From the NCBI GenBank assembly GCA_016706845.1, contig JADJIV010000014.1, positions 47,447-111,446 of the forward strand: a stretch of DNA of 64,000 nt, written 5' to 3'. The notes beneath the pieces were generated by a model. The model did not search any database, was not told where the DNA came from, and saw only the letters and a list, made by a program, of their open reading frames with translations. Below are positions 55,918 through 64,000 of the stretch, one piece after another; position 1 is the first letter of the stretch, and each line of letters begins with the position of its first letter. The position numbers were made by a program, and so were the translations under genes. The stretch comes from PNOJ01 sp016706845. GTDB lineage: Bacteria; Krumholzibacteriota; Krumholzibacteriia; LZORAL124-64-63.

Positions 55918-56591
55918 CGCTGTCCTCCTCGACTGCGGCGGAAACCGCTGGCCAGGATGCGTTCGAAGGTCAGCCGGCCCGGCGAAGCGGCCTGCGCCGC
56001 CGCACCCTTGGCCAGCATGTCGGCCTCGAGATTGACCCCGTCGCCCGGGGCGAGTTCGCCCAGGCGCGTCGAGCCCAGGGTCTGCGGAATCAGGCTGACC
56101 GTGAAGTCCGCCGCGTCCGGCGCCGCGTCCAGGGTCAGGCTCACGCCGTCGATGGCGAGCGAACCCTTGGGCAGCAGCCAGCGCGCGAATCCCGGCGGCG
56201 GCCGGACCGTCAGGCGCGCGGCGTCCCCCGCGCGCTCCAGGCGCAGCACCCTGCCGACGCCGTCGACGTGGCCGAGCACGAGGTGGCCGCCCAGGCGATC
56301 GCCGGCCCGCAGGGCGGGCTCCAGGTGGACCCGGCGGCCGGGGCGCCAGGCGTCGAGGGTCGTGACGCGGCGCGTCTCGGCGACCGCCTCGACCGTGACC
56401 AGCGGCCCCCGCCCGTCCGCGCCGCCCGACGTGACGGTCAGGCAGATGCCGTCGACCGCCAGGCTGTCGCCGACGGCGAGTTCGGGGGCGCAGGCGGGTG
56501 CGCGCAGGGTCAGGACGGCCACGCCGCCGCGGGCGCTCACCGCCGTGACGGTCCCGATCTCGCGCACCAGCCCGGTGAACACGTCAGTCAC
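55914..56591 (-). CDS. ribE: Riboflavin synthase alpha chain
   Basis: 225 residues. MFTGLV-type start (VFTGLVREIGTV), SLAVDGICLTV in the first barrel and SLAIDGVSLTL in the second, plus GGHLVLGHVDGVG, show the two tandem beta-barrel repeats of riboflavin synthase. It turns two lumazine molecules into riboflavin. It overlaps ribD by eight bases. Confidence 0.96.
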
Positions 56592-57727
56592 CGTCCTTGT
56601 CGCCGCAGAGGGCCGCGCGCCGCTGCGCGAAGTCCGTCCGGTCCCAGGTCAGGCACGCGTCGCCCCCGGAGCGCACCGCGCGGGTGAGGCTGAAGTCGCG
56701 CACCGCCGGCGCCAGTTCCCGGTCGGCCCAGCGGGGCCCGCCGCCGGCCAGCGTCGGCGCCACGAACTGCACCCAGCGGTCGACGAGACCGGCGGCCAGG
56801 AACGACGCCGCGAGGACGGGGCCGCCTTCGAGCATGACCGTCCAGTGCCCGCGCGCCGCGGCCTGCGCGAGCAGGTCGGCGGGGTCGAGCCGGCCGCCGT
56901 CGTCCCGGCAGCGCACGACCTCGGCGCCGGCCTCGCGCAGCGCGCGTTCCCGCCCGGCGTCGGCCGAGCCGGAGGTGAAGACCACGTGGGGACCCGTGCG
57001 CCAGCCCGTCGCCTCGGCGAGGTCGCCGTCGGCGCAGGCCGCCACGGGATCGGACGCTGGGCACAGGGCCGCCGCGCCCGCGCGCCGGCCGTCGAGCCGC
57101 GGCCGGTCGCAGCGGACCGTGTTCGCGCCCACCAGCACGAGGTCGTGCCAGCGGCGCAGGCGGGCCGTCTCCTGCAGCGACTCCCCGCCCGTGAAGTAGA
57201 CCGGGGCCCCCGGCGGGCGCGCCCGGCGGCGCGAAGCGGCCGTCCAGCGTGGTCGCGGTCTTGAGCGTGACGAAGGGCCGGCTGAAGGCTTCCGTCACGA
57301 CGTAGGGCCAGATCAGTTCCAGGCAACCGCGCCCGAGCACGCCGAGCGTCACGTCGATCCCCGCCGCGCGCAGCAGGTCCAGGCCGCCCCCCGCCACCTG
57401 CGGGTTCGGATCGCGCGCACCGACGACGACCCGCACGACGCCGCTGCCGGCCACGCGCGGCGCGCACGGCGGCGTCCGTCCCTGGTGGTTGCAGGGCTCG
57501 AGGGTCACGTAGAGCGTCGCGCCCCGCGCCGCGTCGCCGGACTCGCGCAGCGCGACGATCTCGGCGTGGTCGGCGCCGGGACCGTGGTGCGCGCCGCGGC
57601 CCACGATCTCGCCGTCGCGCACCACGACCGCGCCCACCGGCGGGTTGGGCCAGGGACGACGGGGCAGGCGTTGCGCGACGCGGTGCGCCTCGGCCATGAA
57701 TTCGGTGTCGCTGCGGTTGTGTGCCAT
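56584..57727 (-). CDS. ribD: Bifunctional deaminase/reductase RibD, one frameshift
   Basis: The N-terminal deaminase domain has PNPPVGAVVVRDGEIVGRG, HAEIVAL and the zinc motif LEPCNHQGRTPPCAPRV. The reductase domain follows (PFVTLKTATTLDGRFA), and after a one-base insertion near 57215 continues with the LVGANTVRCDRPRLD motif, VMLEGGPVLAASFLAAGLVD and a short tail. About 381 residues, normal. ATG at 57727 follows a modest AGGA. It is the first gene after the FMN riboswitch. Confidence 0.93.
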
Positions 57728-57805
57728 GATCCTGAACACGGCTGTCCGGGATGCGGGAGGCAGGCAGGAGGCGGCCACCCGTATCGACGGGCGCGCCGGA
57801 CCCAA

Positions 57806-57926
57806 CTTCTCCCATCCAGACTGTAACTGTCGGCCCCGGAGTTCCACCGGATCAGCCGGCCGCGCAGGGTGCGCCGCCGGGTCGCGGGCTGTGACCGCCG
57901 GTGGGGATTTCCACCCCGCCCCGAAG
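57806..57926 (-). ncRNA. FMN riboswitch (RFN element)
   Basis: On the minus strand the conserved blocks appear in order: CTTCGGGGCGGGGTGGAAAT, CCCCACCGGCGGT, AGCCCGCGAC, the variable arm, GCTGATCCGGTGGAACTCCG, GGGGCCGACAGT and ACAGTCTGGATGGGAGAAG. These are the core of the FMN-sensing RFN element. It lies about 80 bases before ribD. A short stem (CCCGT/ACGGG around CGAT) follows it, so control may act on termination or on ribosome access. Confidence 0.95.
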
Positions 57927-57969
57927 TTGAGATTCGCTGTGAATGTCTGGGCCCAAGGCCCTCACGGAC

Positions 57970-57999
57970 AAGCTAATGCGGGATCCGGACCCCTGTCAA
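57970..57999 (-). promoter_or_regulatory. Promoter of the riboflavin operon
   Basis: On the minus strand a perfect TTGACA (57994-57999, overlapping the ftsY stop) and TAGCTT (57970-57975) are 18 bases apart. Transcription would begin near 57962, about 35 bases before the riboswitch core. Confidence 0.5.
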
Positions 58000-59048
58000 G
58001 GTCCGCCGGCGCCCTCATCCCCATCCCCGGGCCCGGAGAGGGTGAACAGGGCCTCGGCGAACGTCTCGGGGTCGAAAACCTCCAGATCGCCCACCTTCTC
58101 CCCCAGTCCGACGTACTTGACCGGCAGACCCAGGGTCTCGGCGATGGCGACCACGATGCCGCCCTTGGCCGTGCCGTCGAGCTTGGTGAGGATGAGCCCG
58201 TCGACGGGCACCGTCTCGGCGAAGATCTTCGCCTGCTGCAGCCCGTTCTGGCCGGTGTTGGCGTCGACCACCAGCAGGGTCTCGGGGTCCCGGCCGCTCT
58301 TGCGCCGGATGACCCGGGCGACCTTGCCCAGCTCGTCCATGAGGTTGGACTTCGTGTGCAGGCGGCCGGCGGTGTCGACGATGACGATATCGTGGCCGCG
58401 AGCCTCGGCCGCCGAGAGCGCGTCGTGGACCACGGCCGCGGCGTCGGCGCCCTGGCCCTGCGTCACGAAATCGACGCCGATGCGGTCGGCCCAGATGCGC
58501 AGCTGCTCGACGGCGGCGGCGCGGAAGGTGTCGCCCGCGGCGAGCAGCACGCGGTGCCCCTGCTGCTGGTAGGCGTAGGCCAGCTTGGCGATGCTGGTGG
58601 TTTTGCCGGTGCCGTTGACCCCGACCACGAAGATGACGCGCGGCCCGGTCGGGGCCGCCCCGTCGGCGGCCGGCGCCGCCGGCGTCGCGGCCTGCGCGGC
58701 GCGCGCCTTGCGGCCGCGCACGGGCGCCTCGACGGCCTCGTCCCAGCTGCGCACCTTCACGCGGGGCTTCGCTTCGCGCATGATCGCGGCGATGTCCGCG
58801 CGGATGACCTGGGTGACGCTCTCGAGCGAGGCCTCGCCGCCGGTCTCCTTCAGGCGCTTCTCGATGGACTGGACGATGCGCGTGCTGGCCTTGACCCCGA
58901 GGTCTGCCGAGATCAGCAGCGCCTCGATCTCGTCGAGCGTCGCGGCGTCGAGACGCACCTTGCCCGCGAACAGTTCCCCGAGCCGGCCGACGATGCTGTC
59001 GCGGGTCTTGCGCAGGCCCTGCCGCAGGCGGTCGATGGCGCCGAACAT
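57996..59048 (-). CDS. ftsY: Signal recognition particle receptor FtsY
   Basis: 350 residues, intact. The short N domain (RLRQGLRKTRDSIVGRLGELF) is followed by the G domain: GVNGTGKTTSIAKLAYAY, AAGDTFRAAAVEQL, IVDTAGRLHTKSNLMDEL, VVDANTGQNGLQQA and LTKLDGTAKGG, ending with VGLGEKVGDLEVFD. The long acidic A domain of the E. coli protein is missing, as in many phyla. The ATG comes directly after the TAG stop of smc. Confidence 0.97.
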   Translation of the reverse strand: MFGAIDRLRQGLRKTRDSIVGRLGELFAGKVRLDAATLDEIEALLISADLGVKASTRIVQSIEKRLKETGGEASLESVTQVIRADIAAIMREAKPRVKVRSWDEAVEAPVRGRKARAAQAATPAAPAADGAAPTGPRVIFVVGVNGTGKTTSIAKLAYAYQQQGHRVLLAAGDTFRAAAVEQLRIWADRIGVDFVTQGQGADAAAVVHDALSAAEARGHDIVIVDTAGRLHTKSNLMDELGKVARVIRRKSGRDPETLLVVDANTGQNGLQQAKIFAETVPVDGLILTKLDGTAKGGIVVAIAETLGLPVKYVGLGEKVGDLEVFDPETFAEALFTLSGPGDGDEGAGGP

Positions 59049-62000
59049 CTACTCCGCCTCCATGGACATCGGCGTGGCGGGTTCCGCCGTCCCGTCGGCA
59101 GTGTCCTGCAGGTCGGCGGCCTCGTCCTCATCCTCGGCCTCGTCCTCATCCTCGGGTTCGTCCCCGGCCTCCGCTTCATCCCCGGCATCGAGTACGAAGC
59201 GGCTCGCCGACACGGCGTCCTGCGGCGCCGCCGCCAGCACCGCGCGCTCCTCGGCGGACTCGTCGATCTGCCGGCGCCGCGCCGCGATCGCCTGGCCCAG
59301 GTCGGCGTCGTTGCCGGCCTCGGCGACGTCGCGGAAGCTGACCGAGACGAGGCTGCTGACCCCCTCCTCCATCATCGTCACGCCGTAGAGATGGTTGGCG
59401 GTCTCCATCGTCAGCTTGTTGTGGGTGACGACCAGGAACTGGGTCTTCGCGGAGAACTCGCGCAGCAGGCGCACGAAGCGCTGCACGTTCGCGTCGTCCA
59501 GCGGCGCGTCGGCCTCGTCCAGCAGGCAGAAGGGCGACGGCTTCACCAGGTAGACCGCGAACAGCAGCGACAGCGCCGTCAGGCAGCGCTCGCCGCCCGA
59601 GAGCAGCCGGATGTGGTCGACGCGCTTGCCGCGCGGCTGGGCCACGATGTTGATGTTCGACTCCAGGGGGTCGTCCGTCTGCTCCAGCTCGAGGTCGGCG
59701 CGCCCGCCCTCGAAGAGGGTCTGGAACACGGCCACGTAGTTGCGGCGGATCTCCTCGAAGGTCTCCTGGAAGAGCTTGCGCGCCGTGCGGTTGATCTTGT
59801 CGATGGTCTGCGCGAGGTCCTTGCGGGCGGCCTCCACGTCGGCGACCTGCTCCTCCAGGAAAGTCAGGCGCTCGCGCTTCTGCTCGTACTCCTCCACGGC
59901 CAGGTGGTTGACCGCGCCCAGTTCCTCGAGCTTGCCGCGGGAGTCCTCGAGCAGGGCCCGCGCCTGCTCCTCCTGGAAGACGTCGCCGTCGCGCTCCAGC
60001 TCCGGCGGCAGGGCCTCGGGGTCGACCGCGCGCACGAGTTCGCGGAAGCGGCCCTTGTACTGCTCCTCGATGCGTTCGACGAGGTTGGCGCGGCGGACCT
60101 CCATGGTCGCCTGCTCGGTTTCGAGCCCGTGGGCCTCGTCGCGGCAGGAGGTCCGCTGCGACTCGATCGCGCGCACGCGGTCGTGCCACACGGCGGTCTC
60201 CTGGTGCAGACCCGAGATCGCCTCGGCGCTGGCCTGGACCAGCAGGCGGCGCCGCTCGCGCTCGTCGAGCCCGGACTCCAGCTGGGCGCGGCGGCTGACG
60301 ATCTCCTGCTCCATGCCGGCCAGCTCCTCGCGCAGCGAGACGATCTCCTGGCGCAGGCGCTCCTCGGCCGACGTCATCTCGGCCACCGACTCGCGCCGGT
60401 GGGCCAGCGCCGCCTCCAGTTCGCGCAGCTCGCCCTGGTGGCGCGACTGCAGCAGCTTCTTCTCGCCGGCCTCGGCCCGCGCCGCCTCGCGCGCCTGCTC
60501 GCTCTGCTTCACGGCCGACCGCAGCTCGTCGACGCGCACGCCGCTGTCGCTGCGCTGGCGCCCGCTTTCGTCCAGGTTGCCGCGCAGGCCGGCCTCCTGG
60601 TGCGCCAGCTCGCGCAGGCCGTCCTGGGCGAGCTCGACGTCGCGCGCGATGGCGGCCAGGCGCTGCTGGGCGCCGTCGATGCGCGAGCGCGCCTCCGCCT
60701 CGTCGACATGGACGCGCCCGAGTCGGCGGTCCAGCTCCTCCATCTGCCCGCGCCCCGCCTGGATCCGGGCCCGCTCCGTCTGCTCGGCCTGCGCGGCGTC
60801 CGCGACGCGCGCGGTGTGCTCCGCGATCTCGGCCGCGAGCCGGGCGAGGTCCTCCTGCAGCCGCTCCAGCTTCTCGCCGCGGCCCAGCAGGCTGACTTCC
60901 TCGCTCTTGCCGCGACCGCCGCGCACCAGGCCGTCGCTGGTGATCAGCAGGCCGGTGCGGGACAGGCAGACGACGGGGTCGCCGGCGCCGTGGCGGGCCG
61001 CCGCATCGAGCGCGGCCTCGTCCGTCTCGAAGGCCCAGACCCGCGACAGCAGCCGCCGCAGGTGGGGCGTGGCCGCGCCGTCGCCGCGCACCAGCTCGGA
61101 CGCGGGGCGGCCGGCGGGCGGCGGCGGCGGGCCGTCGGCGCCCGGACGCGCGTCGGCCACCAGGAAGCTGGCGCGGCCCTTCTCCGCCTCGCGGACCAGG
61201 CGCACCAGGTCGAGCGCCTTGCCGCCGTCGCTCACCACGACCGAATCCAGGACGTCGCCGAGCAGGGTCTCGAAGGCCGCGGTCCAGCCCTCGTCGACGG
61301 TCAGCTGCTCGGCGAGACTGCCCAGGACGCCGGGGTCCCCGCGCCGGGTCTGCAGCACCTCGCGGGCGGCGCCGCCGTAGCCGTGCAGGCTCTCGGTGAT
61401 CCGCTTGAGCAGCTCGTGCCGCGAACGGAGCGACTCGCTGCGCGCCTCGCGCAGCGCGACCTCGTCGCGCAGGCGGGCGCGCTCGGCCTGGGCCTCCTGG
61501 AGCGTGCGTTCGGCGTCGGACAGCTCCCCGAGCAGCCCGCGGCGGGCCTCGGCCAGCTCGGTCTGGCGGGCGGCGGCCTCCTGCAGCCGGGCCTCCTCGC
61601 GGCGCCGCGCCTCCTGGTGCTGCGCGGCCTCCTGCTCGAGGACCCGCAGGCGCTCGTGGCGGTTCTCGCGGCGGATCTCCAGCTCCCGCAGCTCGGACTT
61701 GCGCCGGTTGTCCGTCTCGATGAACTCGAGGTTGAGCTGGGACGCCTTCTCCAGCGCGCCGCGGTCGCCATCGTAGCGCGCCTCGATGAGCTGCAGTTCC
61801 TCCTGCAGGCGCGCGAGGTCGGCGGTCAGGTCCGCGGAACGCGCCGTCAGGCTCTGCTTGCGGTCCCCGAGGTCGTGCAGCTCCGCATGCGCGGTCTCGC
61901 GGCGGCGGCAGATGTCGGCCACGGATTCGGTGCTCTCCTGCAGCCGGCGCTGGTGGTCGCCGATGCGGTGTTCGAGCAGCAGCGACTTCTGCTCCACGGC

Positions 62001-62894
62001 GCGCAGCTGCTCCTCGAAGGCCTGCAGCGACTCCTCGAGGCCGTGGCGCTCGGCCTCGCGCTCGTCGACGGCGGGCCGGGTGGCCTCGATGCGGGCCCGC
62101 AGCTCGGCCAGTTCGCCGCTGTCGGATTCGGCGAGCACGGCCAGCTCCTGGCGCCGCTCGCGCAGTTCCTGCTCGCGCTGGTCCATGCGGCGCACGGCGC
62201 GGCCGGCCAGCAGCAGGTCCAGGGCGCGGGACTGGGCGTAGAGCCGCTGGTAGCGGCGGGCCTTGCCGACCTGGCGCTGGAGCGAGCGCACCTCGCGGCC
62301 GATCTCCTCGCTGATGTCGCGCAGCCGCAGCAGGTCCTGCTCGGTCTGGTCCAGCTTGCGCTGGGCCTCCTTGCGGCGGGCCTTGTAGCGCACGATGCCG
62401 GCGCCCTCCTCGACCAGCAGGCGCACCTCCTGGCTGTTCTCGCCCAGGATGCGCCCGATCTTCTCCTGCTCGATGACGCTGTAGGCGGTGTTGTTGACGC
62501 CGGTGTCGAAGAACAGGTCGCGCAGGTCCTTCAGGCGGACCGGGGCGTCGTTGAGGTAGTACTGCGAGAAACCGTCGCGGGTGACCCGGCGCTTGATCGT
62601 CACCTCGTCGTACTCGATGCGCATGGCGCGGTTGTCGTTGGTGAAGGTCAGCGCCACCTCGCACAGGCCGACCGGCTTGCGCCGGGCCGTGCCCTTGAAG
62701 ATGATGTCCTCCATCACCGTGCCGCGCAGCTGCTTCGCCGACTGCTCGCCGAGCACCCAGCGGATCGCGTCGACGATGTTGCTCTTGCCGCAGCCGTTGG
62801 GGCCCAGGATGGCCGTGATGCCCTCGTCGAATTCCAGCACCGTGCGGTCGACGAACGACTTGAATCCCTGCAGTTCCACCCGCTTCAGTTTCAC
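59049..62894 (-). CDS. smc: Chromosome partition protein SMC with acidic C-terminal tail
   Basis: 1281 intact residues, the longest gene here. N-terminal head LQGFKSFVDRTVLEF and Walker A GPNGCGKSNIVDAIRWVLGEQ (outline), two long coiled coils rich in E, R, L and A, a hinge around residues 520-680 with GVLGSLAEQLTVDEG, and the C-terminal head with the ABC signature LSGGERCLTAL and Walker B FCLLDEADAPLDDANV. After the head, about 85 extra residues form a tail dominated by D, E and A (such as DEPEDEDEAEDEDEA). SMC condenses and segregates the chromosome. GTG start follows AAGGA. Followed immediately by ftsY, a common pairing. Confidence 0.97.
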   Translation of the reverse strand: MKLKRVELQGFKSFVDRTVLEFDEGITAILGPNGCGKSNIVDAIRWVLGEQSAKQLRGTVMEDIIFKGTARRKPVGLCEVALTFTNDNRAMRIEYDEVTIKRRVTRDGFSQYYLNDAPVRLKDLRDLFFDTGVNNTAYSVIEQEKIGRILGENSQEVRLLVEEGAGIVRYKARRKEAQRKLDQTEQDLLRLRDISEEIGREVRSLQRQVGKARRYQRLYAQSRALDLLLAGRAVRRMDQREQELRERRQELAVLAESDSGELAELRARIEATRPAVDEREAERHGLEESLQAFEEQLRAVEQKSLLLEHRIGDHQRRLQESTESVADICRRRETAHAELHDLGDRKQSLTARSADLTADLARLQEELQLIEARYDGDRGALEKASQLNLEFIETDNRRKSELRELEIRRENRHERLRVLEQEAAQHQEARRREEARLQEAAARQTELAEARRGLLGELSDAERTLQEAQAERARLRDEVALREARSESLRSRHELLKRITESLHGYGGAAREVLQTRRGDPGVLGSLAEQLTVDEGWTAAFETLLGDVLDSVVVSDGGKALDLVRLVREAEKGRASFLVADARPGADGPPPPPAGRPASELVRGDGAATPHLRRLLSRVWAFETDEAALDAAARHGAGDPVVCLSRTGLLITSDGLVRGGRGKSEEVSLLGRGEKLERLQEDLARLAAEIAEHTARVADAAQAEQTERARIQAGRGQMEELDRRLGRVHVDEAEARSRIDGAQQRLAAIARDVELAQDGLRELAHQEAGLRGNLDESGRQRSDSGVRVDELRSAVKQSEQAREAARAEAGEKKLLQSRHQGELRELEAALAHRRESVAEMTSAEERLRQEIVSLREELAGMEQEIVSRRAQLESGLDERERRRLLVQASAEAISGLHQETAVWHDRVRAIESQRTSCRDEAHGLETEQATMEVRRANLVERIEEQYKGRFRELVRAVDPEALPPELERDGDVFQEEQARALLEDSRGKLEELGAVNHLAVEEYEQKRERLTFLEEQVADVEAARKDLAQTIDKINRTARKLFQETFEEIRRNYVAVFQTLFEGGRADLELEQTDDPLESNINIVAQPRGKRVDHIRLLSGGERCLTALSLLFAVYLVKPSPFCLLDEADAPLDDANVQRFVRLLREFSAKTQFLVVTHNKLTMETANHLYGVTMMEEGVSSLVSVSFRDVAEAGNDADLGQAIAARRRQIDESAEERAVLAAAPQDAVSASRFVLDAGDEAEAGDEPEDEDEAEDEDEAADLQDTADGTAEPATPMSMEAE

Positions 62895-62931
62895 GTGCGT
62901 GTCCTTCTGGGTTCGTCGCGGCCGGGCCGCG

Positions 62932-63405
62932 TCAGCGCAGGCGATCCGCGGCGACGGGCTGGGCCCAATCCGTCCGCAGGCGCGCGAAGAGTTCGGTCTG
63001 CGCCGCGCCGGCCGCGGCGCGGCTGGGGAAGTTCCCCGCGAAGATGCGGAACAGGTGCCGGGTGCCGGAATCCTCGGCGTGGATCCGCCCGACGACGCCC
63101 TTGCCGGCCATGACGGCGACCTCTTCCAGGGCCAGCAGGCTGTCGTCGAAGGAGTAGACGTGCAGGCACCAGCCCGCCGCGCCCACCAGCCCGGCGAAGG
63201 GGTCGCCGGCCGTCGCCGGCGGCGCGGCCGCGGAAGTCACCGCAGCGGGGGCCGCGTCCGCGGGTACGGTCGCCGCGAGCGAGTCCGCCCCGACGGCGGC
63301 GATGCTATCTTCCGCCACGGCAACCGTCAGCAAGTTCGTTTGCGGTTCTGCCTGAACGTCTGGCTGGTGGTCGGCGACCCAGGCGCGGGCTCCGCGGCGA
63401 GGCCG
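62932..63405 (-). CDS. SPOR domain region, probably the C-terminal part of the upstream ATPase protein
   Basis: After an in-frame TGA at 63406 the same frame continues with a proline/alanine-rich linker (VADHQPDVQAEPQT, then DSLAATVPADAAPAAV) and a SPOR-like domain (AGWCLHVYSFDDSLLALEEV, GRIHAEDSGTRHLFRIFAGNF, SRAAAGAAQTELFARL). SPOR domains bind denuded septal peptidoglycan in the periplasm and need a membrane anchor or signal, but none exists in this stretch. The only starts are internal (a TTG at 63333 lacks a ribosome site). The neighbouring frame upstream ends in a membrane helix, so I infer one protein broken by an error or nonsense change. It ends 38 bases before smc. Confidence 0.6.
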   Translation of the reverse strand, partial: RPRRGARAWVADHQPDVQAEPQTNLLTVAVAEDSIAAVGADSLAATVPADAAPAAVTSAAAPPATAGDPFAGLVGAAGWCLHVYSFDDSLLALEEVAVMAGKGVVGRIHAEDSGTRHLFRIFAGNFPSRAAAGAAQTELFARLRTDWAQPVAADRLR

Positions 63406-64000
63406 TCAGTCCCGCCTCTGGGTGCCCACCCACCAGACGCCCGCCAGCACCGCCAGCACGGCCAGGGCCGCGAGCGGCCTCCCCCAGCGGCGCGACGCCG
63501 GCGCACGCGGCTCCTTCGCCGGTTCGGGCGCCGCGCGGGCGACGGGGAACACCAGGGCGGCGGCGGGAGGGTTGCCCAGCTGCCCGACGTCGCGGATCAT
63601 GACCTCGCAGAGCGAGGAGTCCAGAGCGGCCTGGTCCCAGCACAGGACGCGCAGCGAGGGCACGGTTGCCCACACCGCGCCGCGGTCCCCCGTCGAGGCG
63701 CTCACCAGCACGGTGTCGACTTCCTCGAGCAGGATCGCCACCAGGGCGCGCACCTCGTCGCCCGTGGCGCGGCTCGGCTGGTAGGATCCCACGCCCAGCA
63801 GCAAACCGCCGGGAGCGGCCCAGGGCAGGGCGGCGGCCGCGGCGGACGGCGAGGACCCGTAGCGCACCACGTCGATCCAGCCCTCGACTTCGGTGCGACC
63901 GGCCCAGCGCGTGAGGTCCGGCGACAGATCGTCGCCGTCGACCACCGCGACGCGATGGCCCCGGCGGCCCAGCGCGCGGGCGGTCATCAGGGACGCGGCG
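63406..64000 (-). CDS. ParA/MinD-like P-loop ATPase with C-terminal membrane helix, 5' end outside window
   Basis: The frame is open to the window edge, so the Walker A loop is not seen. What remains fits the MinD/CpsD-type fold: ASLMTARALGRRGHRVAVVDGDDLSPDLTRW, a strand GGLLLGVGSYQPS, and LLEEVDTVLVSASTGDRG with the hydrophobic-aspartate Walker B pattern. A proline-rich linker (ARAAPEPAKEPRAPASRRWG) leads to one helix (LAALAVLAVLAGVWWVG) followed by RRD and the TGA. N-in topology would place whatever follows in the periplasm, where the SPOR domain belongs. It could relate to division or to capsule chain control; sequence alone does not decide. Confidence 0.55.
   Translation of the reverse strand, partial: AASLMTARALGRRGHRVAVVDGDDLSPDLTRWAGRTEVEGWIDVVRYGSSPSAAAAALPWAAPGGLLLGVGSYQPSRATGDEVRALVAILLEEVDTVLVSASTGDRGAVWATVPSLRVLCWDQAALDSSLCEVMIRDVGQLGNPPAAALVFPVARAAPEPAKEPRAPASRRWGRPLAALAVLAVLAGVWWVGTQRRD

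Noticed and set aside
57645..63113. A plus-strand open frame of more than 1800 codons opposite smc and ftsY
   Set aside because: It mirrors the codon pattern of two certain genes, is made of low-complexity L/A/V/Q/D sequence and has no ribosome site. It is an artefact of high GC content.

Overview
This window is very GC-rich bacterial chromosome, almost fully coding, with most genes on the minus strand in long, tightly packed transcription units. Many neighbouring genes share the bases ATGA, GTGA or TTGA, and GTG and TTG starts behind strong Shine-Dalgarno sequences are common. The gene content points to a diderm, meso-diaminopimelate bacterium with an outer membrane: DsbD, an outer-membrane-like beta protein, a SPOR domain protein, and MurE with a DNPR motif. 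A short primary-type sigma factor, an FG-GAP protein, a propeller with a FlgD/T9SS-like C-terminal domain, and YfhO and DUF2723 membrane glycosyltransferase-like proteins suggest an uncultured FCB-related lineage such as Krumholzibacteriota or Eisenbacteria. That placement is inference, not proof.

Layout. 1-7.2 kb: an FG-GAP protein coupled to dsbD; an outer-membrane-like gene cut in two by an IS21-family element (2319-4946) that left a 5-bp target duplication; a yigZ/IMPACT gene; and a sigma-70 gene. 7.4-16 kb: a DUF4139 protein, a CheY-like receiver, uppP, a TPR protein, an unknown gene, a zinc-ribbon protein, recG, rpmB and a TPR-parvulin protein. 16.1-35.1 kb: a complete dcw cluster on the minus strand, in the order mraZ, STAS gene, rsmH, ftsL, ftsI (with PASTA domains), murE, murF, mraY, murD, ftsW, murG, murC, ftsQ, ftsA, ftsZ, then two TPR genes. 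A good promoter and a 10-bp-periodic MraZ operator precede mraZ. 35.1-53.7 kb: a surface-glycan region with a flippase, a FemAB-like protein, a propeller, several GT2 and GT4 glycosyltransferases, YfhO, DUF2723, a UDP-sugar epimerase, an LPG-synthase-like membrane protein and a methyltransferase. 53.7-57.9 kb: nusB and a riboflavin operon (ribD, ribE, ribBA, ribH) behind an FMN riboswitch. 58-64 kb: ftsY, smc, a SPOR domain and part of a P-loop ATPase.

How the parts fit: the dcw cluster makes the peptidoglycan precursor and the divisome; uppP recycles its lipid carrier; the glycan region builds and exports surface polymers; the riboflavin genes sense FMN.

Quality: about thirty apparent frameshifts fall in otherwise well-conserved and often essential genes, and two genes (murF, yigZ) have internal losses. 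The pattern looks like unpolished assembly errors, and is densest inside the IS element. Gene coordinates below run across these breaks. No tRNA, rRNA or CRISPR array was seen.
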